From the NCBI RefSeq assembly GCF_000150275.1, contig NW_002060943.1, forward strand, positions 5,359,950 to 5,423,949: a DNA stretch of 64,000 nucleotides, given 5' to 3'. The DNA comes from Trichoplax adhaerens (Eukaryota > Placozoa > Uniplacotomia > Trichoplacea > Trichoplacidae). The translations under genes were made by a program, and so were the position numbers. The notes below the pieces were generated by a model. It had not been told where the DNA came from. It did no database searches and worked only from the letters and a program-made list of their open reading frames with translations. The number at the start of each line of letters is the position of its first letter. The first letter of the stretch is position 1. This document shows, in pieces, positions 55,021 through 64,000 of the stretch.

Positions 55021-55289
55021 ACTGGTCATTTCAACTCTATCGCATGTTTGTAACAGCACCCTACAGTATAACGTCCACGATCGCTATCCAAAATTGGCTG
55101 CTATTAGCCTGCTTAGCCTACTAAGCTTGGTTTTAAGCAATATGGTCTACAGTTTCATCGCTAGCTTATAGTAGAATGCGTAAAAAAGTGGTAAACCTCT
55201 ACATTATTTTGCACTGAAGCCGTTTCGTCGCTTCTTTTTAGATAGTAGTCCATAGTGCTGCCATATCCATTGCGACGTTGGTGACACCG

Positions 55290-55735
55290 GCATACTGTGC
55301 AGTACACTGTGCAAATGTGTACATCACGGCAGTGACGAGTGACTGTTTACGCGTAGTACAGTAGTGTCACAACCCAATCGCCACGATCGTCACATTATTG
55401 TATCACACATACAGTATGACAGTAAACTGTATTCATGTAGTATTACTACAGTAGTACGACGGCATGTTTGAGTATCATGGCACTGCCTACTTGTACAGTG
55501 TACAGTACAAATAAGAGGCCTTTCTTTACAGTGAAATACTGTACTGTACTGACTATTGACTGAACTGTAGTGCCATTGCTGTTGGTACTGTATAACGTCC
55601 GTGTTTACCGTTGCTAGTACTGTTGTAGTCATCAATACTGACGTCTGTACAGTATTGAGCTGAGTACTCACTTACTGGGCTACTGAGTATAGTGTAGTAC
55701 GTACATACAGGAGGACGTATGTACTGTACCGTCAA
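55290..55735. repeat. Second pentamer cluster in the SF3A1/PHF13-like divergent region
   Basis: Short GTAC palindromes at about 55298-55310, 55430-55455, 55494-55550 and 55645-55735 fill the middle of the divergent intergenic region. They lie 160-600 bp before a candidate ATG for the PHF13-like gene at 55897. Confidence 0.75.
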
Positions 55736-56389
55736 CGTCAAGGTTTATTTGTCACGGGAGAAACCTTCCCAACGTTATTCTCCAGCGCTAAGCATTGGCA
55801 CGCACAACATTTCTTTCTGTGGAATATTGGTAGTTTAATGAATCTCTTCTTTCAAGCATAAATCGATCATAACGTTGTAAGCGTCGACGTTAATACATGT
55901 CGGAGCAACCTCTTAGTGTTAGAGGATTACAGTATCGATTGGAATCATCGTACGGTGTCTTATTTTCGTCCTAATCATAACGAGAAATCCTGTGTCAAGA
56001 TCGGAACAGATTTGGTTTCGCAGCCTTCTTGGTACTTTTTGATTGTAGCGTAAGCTCTTAGCGAAGTTCGCTACTGTCAGATGCCCAATAGTAAAGTAAA
56101 AGTGGAAGGAGTTAAACTCGAAGCCAGTAAGTGCAGAATGAAATGGATGACATGATATCAGATTATTCTCCATAGTTGTAAATCATCTTCAATTCCTATC
56201 AAAAGTCTCGTCCAAGTGTCTGACATGATCCGGCAATCACATTGATTGAATCAGACACAGTTTTGCTGTAGTGACTGCCACTGTTTGGATGAAATAGCGC
56301 TGTTGATATATAACAAATTGACTGTGTAGTAACTGAATACTTGTTGTTGATTGTATTTTTTCTTTTTTTATTTCAATGGCGATACTTAG

Positions 56390-59123
56390 ATATAGCTGTC
56401 ACTAGACAGGCTCCTTCTCAGGTGAGTGAATCTTGTCTGCTCTTCGCATAGAAAAGTATTGTGTCTATAGAAGGTGCTATCGTAGAGGATACTCTACTGT
56501 ACATACGTGATTTGTTCCAATTTAGCCAAGCTAAATTTTATTGGCCAACTTTAACGAAGATGTTGAGTGTTTCTGTACTATTATTGTATAACTTGAACTA
56601 TCCCTTCTATAAGAGCGTGTACCACGATTACAATTGTAGTCTCATAAAATAGGGCTATATCTTGTCGAGATGCTTTATGTCATCAATTTTATCATTTTGT
56701 GAATAACGTTCAGATATCTTACCCCGAGCCAAAGAAACCTAGGACCGTAGAAGATTTCAATCTTATGGTGAACTACATATTGGATTACGTTGCTAAAGAG
56801 GTTAGACTTTTGTTTTACTGATCTCTCATTTTTTTTTAAATTCTACTTTCTGAACAACGTTATCACGTAACACCAAGTCAGATTGATTGTAACCTGAAGG
56901 CGCTTACTGTACTCTACTACATGACTGTTGATTAACCATGGACTGTGGACTGACTCGTGTCATAAGCATTCTTCGAAGCTATTCCCTTTTACTAGATATT
57001 TGAAGTACTATACACCCACAGTACTGTGATCATAAACGTCCAAAAATCTGTATTTTGTCCTTCAAGATAAAATCCTCGGTTTTAAAACTCTCCAATATTG
57101 TTATGGAATTATAATTGTTATATACTGTACTGTACAGTAAATGTTTTGCTCTCCAAGCATTTTAGTCTTATAAACTGCACTTTAATAAATTCTAATTACA
57201 ATGTAAAATGTTATACTGTACTTGTACGCAGCATGATTCAAGAGTAATCACTACTTTTCTACCAAGTACCGCAAACAGGTTGAGACATTTCAAAGCAGAA
57301 AGCTATGTCCTCATTTTTGCCATTCCATTTTATGAACTTAGATGGCGATGTTTTGTGCTTTATTTACCCCCTCAATGTATGGTTATCGTACACTTCATGC
57401 CTCTTGCTAAATGGTCTCAATTGAAACGATCACTGCATATTCTTCGTAGACTTTCCTAGTGCCTGATAATTCGTCGTAAATGTTTCTTACAACTTTCAGA
57501 ACTTTTCTTATTTTTCGACGATTGAACTTCTTTCAGTGCAGTTGCGTTTTAGAAACATGTCATGACTGAATGCGGTATATTGATACTTAGCCAGTACTGG
57601 ACTATATTTTGTATCAATCTTTGTGCTTTCTATATTGTTTCCTGTACAGTGTGCAGTTCCGTAGTCATAGCCCTACAGTACTATACGATATAGTGTACCA
57701 CGGTACAAGTCAACCTCCTATGTTTAACCCTACAGACGGACGGAAGTATACAGTACACCGGTACAGTGAAAGAAAGAGTACTGTACTAGTGTACAGTACA
57801 AGTACTGTAGGAAATGGAGCGAAAAGCGGTTCATTTCTTTGGACGATACACACGCCTGCCGAGTACGGTACAGTACATACAGTACACTATTTAATTAAAG
57901 TACAGTACAGTACTGTAGATCGAACTTTTCATTCATCGGGTGTTGCCTTTTGTAACAGCAAACATTAAACATAAAAATGTTTGTTTCGTGCCAGACTCGA
58001 TAATAATCCGCGACAGTATAGTAATATCATTTCTTAGAAGGTATAATTTCACTAGTGAGCTTTATTGATTAGACGATAATGCAATGAATTGATTATATAG
58101 TCACACGTACTGAAGTACAATGGTACACTTTGAGTGTACACTGTACAGTACTGTATACTACTAGTGGTTACAACTCCTAGTAACTTTGTCATTCTATGAC
58201 TTCAAGTGCTATACGTTTTTGTGGTATGCCGATATTACTCGGCAGACAATGCATCATACAAGCAAAGAAACACTTATGAATAATTGCAATACATCTCTTG
58301 TGTCATAGAGAAGTTGAGGAGTTTACTCTTCTTCAATTAAACGTACAGTACATCAAAGTTAGCAATATTAATCTGCGACTTGTATTCTAATCATTTTGTG
58401 TACCCATTTATTTGAATGAATGAACAGGACGTTGACGGAAGACTGATAAACTCTAGCCCTAACAGTATGGATTCCACTGCTACGGCTTCTAGTCCATCGC
58501 CTATATTGCATAATGATTCCGATAGGAGCGATTTTGAATCTGGTACGGAAATACATTTCGAATTTTTTATATCCAAGTTCATACTAGCAGTTTACAGAGT
58601 ACTAAAAATTCATTCATACTAATAGAAAGTAATGTAAATAACTCATTTTGAATTCCTTAGTTGGGCTAAAGATAGCTATAAATTGATTTCAATTTTAGCT
58701 GCAATTTTATTCTGAGTGGTAGAGATTTTTAATGTTAATTTTCTGTATGTTGCATATAATAGAGGATGAAGGCTATCACACTGTTACATGCTACTGTGCT
58801 AAACCATTTGCTGGTATGTTTTTAAACATAATGAATCTAAATCTGTGAATAATTTATACATATAATTGCCGATCAATATTCTTTGTCGTTATTATAAGAT
58901 TGTTATGGTGCCTCCTTTGATTTTACTTTTATAACTATTCGCAGGTCGACCTATGATCGAGTGTTCTGAGTGTAATACATGGATCCACCTATCATGCGCA
59001 AAGATTAGAAAATCAAACGTACCTGAGGTATTTATATGTCAACGTTGTAAGGATGCCAAATATGCCATACGACGATCTGCTCGTGTAAAAAATCAATCAA
59101 AACATAGACACAGTCGTGTATGA
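56390..59123 (+). CDS. PHF13: PHD finger protein of the PHF13/PHF23 family
   Basis: Exons 56390-56421, 56714-56800, 58428-58542, 58763-58813 and 58945-59123 join in phase. The second carries the family's N-terminal motif ([20 protein letters not shown], compare KRRRTVEDFNKFC in PHF13). The last two encode one C4HC3 PHD finger: [19 protein letters not shown], then [20 protein letters not shown] and [17 protein letters not shown], with stop 28 codons after the last zinc cysteine. PHF13/SPOC1 and PHF23 bind H3K4me3 and act in chromatin and DNA repair; the [10 protein letters not shown] segment is nearest PHF13. The linker is much shorter than in vertebrates, about 160 residues in all. The start codon is uncertain: ATG at 55897 with a weak donor at 55916 would fit the phase. 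The 1.6-kb intron 56801-58427 is full of pentamer palindromes and could hide another exon. Confidence 0.85.
57640..58160. repeat. Intronic pentamer palindrome clusters in the PHF13-like gene
   Basis: Dense ACTGT/ACAGT blocks at about 57640-57660, 57748-57807, 57866-57920 and 58115-58160 lie inside the large intron, 270-790 bp before the exon starting at 58428. A smaller block is at 57122-57140. The open frame at 57609-57968 is a read-through of these repeats. Confidence 0.8.
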
Positions 59124-60540
59124 TATTACATTTATTCCCAAGCGATTATTCAATTCGGAATGCGTATTGGCTATAAGTGGTCGTCCTTTCGTTGTTTATT
59201 GACTTAGTTAATGTGTTATATATAAAATAACTATTTGTATATTGGCATTTGCTTCATTGCTTGCTAGTTGAAGTATAGTAATAATTAATTGAACATTGAA
59301 TTGTTATCAATGAAGCTTTAGCATCGCTTCAAATAATAAGACATCATTAGAACACGCAAAATGTTATAAATTACCCTATCCCAGGATTCACTATTGTCAT
59401 ACTAACGATTAAATCATTATAGTAAGATTGTACACTCAAATTAGTGCGCCATTAGACCGAAAATTGCTAATCTTTGTTGTAAATTTCTATCAATTATAAT
59501 CCGTCTAATAGTCTCATTTTTATAACAACTTTCTTTATGTGATATTGTTCAGTGCTTAGTAATAACGACTATTGCCGCTTGCTGTGCGCGTAAATGATCG
59601 TCATGTAATAACTACCGAAAATTTTGCTTTTTTATATCTCAAATTGTTTGCTATGGGTGATACTATAGTTCAACTACGTATTACCGGTGGTAATTATCGT
59701 ACTAATTTATGAGGAATAAGGTAATTTTTTGTAGCAATCAGCTGTTAATGTACAGTATGTCGAAAGAAGTTGATTGTCCTAAAATCCAAGCTGTTAGATG
59801 GTATTTGCCTGTATTGTTACTGATCAATTGCAATAGTTGCCATTTTAAATAATTCTATCGACCTGTATTATACTATATATTAATGTTATGATATTAAGGT
59901 TTAAGATAACTAGTCATCAGGCGCATTTGTATGGTATACTCGCATGTTAACCTCACATTGGATATTTACGAATTGTAGATGCCCGAAGGTTTATTAACTT
60001 ATAATTATATTTTTATATTTAAATCATCTTTCATTAAATATTAAAATGAGAAGGTGGTTTTGACTATTATTATTTGATGCGGTGAGTCTGCGGATGATGA
60101 GATAACGGTTATAGTATAAAAGGAACACGTTAAACGTTTCAATCTACACCAAGGACTACTAGAAAAGTCTCTTCGTGTACTCCTTGTCCACACTAGCCGT
60201 GCAACTCTATGTATTGTATAATATCTTGCACGTACGTTTCAGAGCTGTGATAGCATGGTAAGAAATTGGAAACATATCCATGCAAGTTGTAACAAGCACA
60301 TTTTAGTGCATCGCAAGCCGCTCTCAAGATGACGATTCCTCTGTACTGTACTGCATAGTATTTACGATAACAAATATCATCCTAGATAGAGAGATAAGTC
60401 ATACTACAATAGTATTGGTAATCGATGCGAATCTGGCAGACAACTGCATGCAAGTTGTAATGTTACCCTAAAGCATAAAATTAAGTCCAAATAAAGGATC
60501 AGAAGTCTTTTGAGACGCAATATTATTATATATACTGTAT
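59124..60540. other. Intergenic DNA between the PHF13-like gene and NCKAP1
   Basis: AT-rich sequence with no frame of note. Only isolated GTAC motifs occur until about 60536, where the next cluster begins. Confidence 0.6.
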
Positions 60541-60720
60541 ACCGATATACTGTACGGTAGAGTACATCACTTTAATGTTTTTATTTTATTTTATTAACGT
60601 GTACTGTACACTGTACACTGTACAGTATGAGGACACTATGGAACTTTAAAGCTGTAGAGTACAGTACAGTGTACTGTATGAGAAAGTACTGTACTATACT
60701 GTACAGTGTACAGTACAGTG
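60536..60720. repeat. Pentamer palindrome cluster upstream of NCKAP1
   Basis: Blocks at about 60536-60565 and 60601-60720 alternate ACTGT and ACAGT pentamers and can pair with each other. The cluster ends about 210 bp before the NCKAP1 start codon. No coding content. Confidence 0.88.
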
Positions 60721-60931
60721 ATCTTCGAGTTGGACTGCAGTCAGAAAGTACTGTACTAGAATTCCATGGCGATGTGTGTGGCTAGTTCACGGCCGAACGA
60801 TTCGGTACTGTGCCAAACGCCTCCCTCAGCATACTGATTTAACTGACTAGTGATAGAGTACTGGACTATGCTTCCCATCTCAGTGACAAAAAGAAGGAGT
60901 ACAAGTCGAAAGTCCGCTTACGTGATTCAAG

Positions 60932-63900
60932 ATGGAGAGAGTTTACAGTATCGAGGAACAAAAAGTCGCAGAAAAGTTAACTATCCTTAATTCCCGATGT
61001 ATTGGAATGTTAACACAATTATATAACGTCAAAAAGGTTAGGGCATACTTTTCGTTATAGTTATTTCGGTCTAAAATAGGATAAAAGACGTTGATGTTTT
61101 CACTGCTCTCAATGCAAATCTCTCTAGACACTGACACTTGAGATTGTACATGATTTCTATTTGTATATAGAGTGTTGTGCATTTATTACTAGTGTTCACT
61201 GTTACCAGTTATTATTTGATTAAATGTATTATACAAAATGGATGCGTTAATACATAATATTAGGATATCATCGTCTTTCGTCAAGGAATATGTGAAAATT
61301 TCAATATTCTGGTAAATTGGACGTATTACGAACATCCTCGTACTGTATTGATCACCAATAGATAGTTGAAGTATTGTACAAGTGGACAGTACTCTAGAGA
61401 TTTGTGAATAGTAGTAGACTTATTAGCTTCCAGTAAATTTGGCGATGTTCCTTTGAAAAGTGTCAAATCGGAGTAGGGATATACCAACACTAACCTACAG
61501 TCCTGTCATTATCATTAGGGACACCTAGCGCTCCAGATAGTTTATTATAGAACTTTCGTAATCATACGTTTACTGTCACGAAACTCTTATCACGGCCACT
61601 ATATGACGAGTAATGCAAACAGATTGACTGTCAACTAATGATGGATGGTCACAGGACTGTAGTATATTAGTAGTATACGTGATAGTTTTTAGATAGTTTC
61701 AGCCAAGGTGGTAGAATAATTTAATGAAAGGTAGCAGGAGCGAGTAGACTAGTGTTGCATCACCGGAGTAGACCCTGCCTGTATCGCTCTATTTTTTTAT
61801 TAATCTTACAATTGAATCCTAATCATATCCGATTGTGCTCAGTGTACTGTAATATTCACTATACAACTGGTAGATGTTTACGCAGGTAGGATGTACAGAG
61901 TTTATTCTTGAATGATGATTATTTACAGGTTGCATAGGATATTACGTGTGTCTTTCAGTTGCTGTTATAGGAATATGATTCAGCTAAAAGTACCGTATTT
62001 ATTCCCTTAAAGTCACCAATATCTCATCAGGTGACCTTCTAACTTACTATTTCGTTACTTCAATTGATACCTTCTTGGATATTAAATCTAGGCTTGTGGA
62101 GATTCCAATTCCAGGCCGAAATATTTCACAGAGAAGAATTATGAACCTTTAATTTCCAGAATTCAAAAGAAATTTCCTAACGTTGATATGTCGAAAGATA
62201 AAGTAAGTTTACTTGTCCTTTTGGCTAACAACCTACAAACATTTTAGCTGACCTGCTAACTTGAATACAATATTGAGGTGGACGATAGATTTCAATTTGA
62301 TACATTGAGTACCTGTAGAATATCGGAGTATTACGAATTACAGAATTTTAAAATACTCGTACACTCGCGTATGTTCTAAAGAACTTCTACTACCGTAGTT
62401 TCTGCAACTAGGGATTATACCATTACCGTGCCGTGATTATACTGATAATTAAACTGCTTTTTAGATAATATCGCAGCTACTAAAGGACTGCTATCAAGAT
62501 GTATCCAGCACCTTGCATTATTATTATCAAACCTTTGTAGATATCCTAGATTTTGTGGTAGGTGTTTTAAAACGATCGGTTTCTCTTGAAATCAGTTAAT
62601 TTTAAATTTTACCCCGAATTTAAGAGAAATATTTTTATTATCATTATTTATATACATTTTAGGATTCCACAAGAGAGGTTTTAACTTCCTTAAATGTCGG
62701 CGGTATCTTTTGTGACCTGGTATAACAATCTCGTTTCATACCGCACAGTATTTATTGATGATGTTGTGCTGAGCTACCTAAGCGTATGCCTACTGATAGT
62801 CATAGCTTCCACTTCCTCTTAATAGCAGATAAAATATTCATTATAATTGAGTCTTATTTGTGTAGTAATGCGATATTAGCAACTAAGAGAGGTCAAGTTA
62901 TTTTATATGAGCTGTCGAAGTACTATATTTACTGATAGTCGCAATGCAGTTGACAACAGAGGAAACCTTGCAGGCATAAATGGATTATAAATTGAATAGT
63001 TTTGAAAAGAATTTCATTAATTTGAATTGCAGAAGGCACCGTTCTTTTGATGATTTTGCGTCGAGTATCATTTAGATTGTGGTCCTTATTATTAAATTTT
63101 TACTCTAGACGATTAATTTCGACCTGTGCAGTAATTTCCTGGAATTAATCACCAATTATTGCAAGCTGATGATTTTAATGGGTCGTGTAGAGGACCGTAA
63201 AATAATCGTAATTCTATTCAATGCTGCTTATGAGATGCAGAACGGTTCAACGTACGTATGATTAAATTTTTTAATCGTTAACTATTGCATATTAATTAAG
63301 TGACTTACCGGTAGTGCGATCAGTAGTGATTTTTAAAAGGTAACAGAATATTCTTTGTCAATTACCATACTCATTAGGGAGCAATCGTTTCATAGACTAA
63401 CTTCGTTGCTAGTAGAATTTGAGAATCCATTGAAGAAGCTTATGGAGGAATTTTCCTTCCACGCAAAGGTTGATATTCTTAAATTTTTGTCGACATAGAT
63501 TACCACTTGAAGATGTGTCTATCAATTTAAGCTTTCATTTATTCGCTCCTTTTATATTATAATTATTTACTATAGAATTTGAAAAGCGCACTGCTATCAT
63601 TAACCGAAATTTATCGTGGAAAATTTGCAGTAAAGGTAAAAGCCTTCGTTATCGTTCACATTATCATTAAAGTTATACAAATGCTATCCATTATGCTACC
63701 AAGATTAAAATTGTAAGTTTATGTTTATATTCTTGGTAGGAAACAGTAAACGGACTCATTGGTATTATTTCTAGGCCTATGCGCATTAAAAACGTTGCGA
63801 AGACTCCGAAGGTAACTTCGCAATACATGCAGTGTGTACTTTAGAGCAGTTTTATGATATCACGTAACTTAAAATGCTGAATATTACCTATTATAGATGC

Positions 63901-64000
63901 GCTCTGATTTATTACTAAGAAACGTCATGAATGAATGGATCATCAGTAAGTTAATAAATTTAAACTCTTACATGGAGTCGATATTTTTTTTATTCACCTA
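60932..64000 (+). CDS. NCKAP1: NCK-associated protein 1 (NAP1/HEM), WAVE complex subunit (partial)
   Basis: The first exon 60932-61036 encodes [20 protein letters not shown], the NCKAP1 N-terminus. Further exons are 62115-62202 ([20 protein letters not shown]), 62465-62557 ([12 protein letters not shown]), 62663-62719, 63109-63251 ([36 protein letters not shown]), 63378-63468 ([17 protein letters not shown]), 63576-63635, 63740-63811 and 63897-63945 ([12 protein letters not shown]). The gene runs out of the right edge with roughly a fifth of a ~1100-residue protein present. A short exon that should lie between 61037 and 62114, joining phase 0 to phase 2, was not identified. NCKAP1 is a core scaffold of the WAVE regulatory complex, which drives Arp2/3 actin branching below the plasma membrane. 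The ATG matches the family start closely. Confidence 0.94.

Overview
The window is a piece of an AT-rich animal nuclear genome. It holds eight spliced genes with small to medium introns and GT-AG splice sites. All seven that can be named are conserved metazoan genes (kinesin KIF17, CNOT4, CABIN1, NUP35, SF3A1, a PHF13/PHF23-type PHD protein, NCKAP1); the eighth is a Sec14/spectrin-repeat protein. Gene density (about one per 8 kb), short introns and vertebrate-like protein sequences suggest an early-branching metazoan. A placozoan such as Trichoplax or Hoilungia is my best guess, but this is an inference from style. No bacterial, plasmid or viral content was recognised.

Layout. 1-7222 (-): N-terminal part of a Sec14 (CRAL-TRIO) plus spectrin-repeat protein with a very long disordered exon, cut by the left edge. 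7.2-12.85 kb: no assignable gene, only a few exon-like fragments and the first pentamer-repeat cluster. 12867-16736 (-): KIF17, complete in 8 exons. 16.7-21.4 kb: non-coding, with a duplicated 30-base hairpin and five ~200-bp tandem repeats just before CNOT4. 21415-31131 (+): CNOT4, complete in 23 exons. 32089-42879 (-): CABIN1, C-terminus resolved, first coding exon not found. 45485-48645 (+): NUP35, complete in 12 exons with one GC-AG intron. 50687-54693 (-): SF3A1, complete in 10 exons. 56390-59123 (+): PHF13/PHF23-like, start uncertain. 60932 to the right edge (+): NCKAP1, partial.

The genes do not form one pathway. They are housekeeping or nuclear/cytoskeletal functions: mRNA deadenylation and ubiquitination (CNOT4), splicing (SF3A1), nuclear pore (NUP35), HIRA chromatin assembly (CABIN1), histone-mark reading (PHF13-like), cilia and microtubule transport (KIF17), and actin control (NCKAP1, and possibly the Trio-like Sec14/spectrin protein). 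Several neighbours are head-to-head (KIF17/CNOT4, CABIN1/NUP35, SF3A1/PHF13-like), leaving shared upstream regions of 1.2-4.7 kb.

The most unusual signal is a family of palindromic pentamer repeats, (ACTGT)n facing (ACAGT)n, which make GTACTGTAC/GTACAGTAC blocks able to form hairpins. In this window the dense clusters lie in non-coding DNA and mostly within about 0.1-0.7 kb upstream of start codons (CNOT4, NUP35, SF3A1, PHF13-like, NCKAP1). They are absent near KIF17 and the Sec14/spectrin gene starts.
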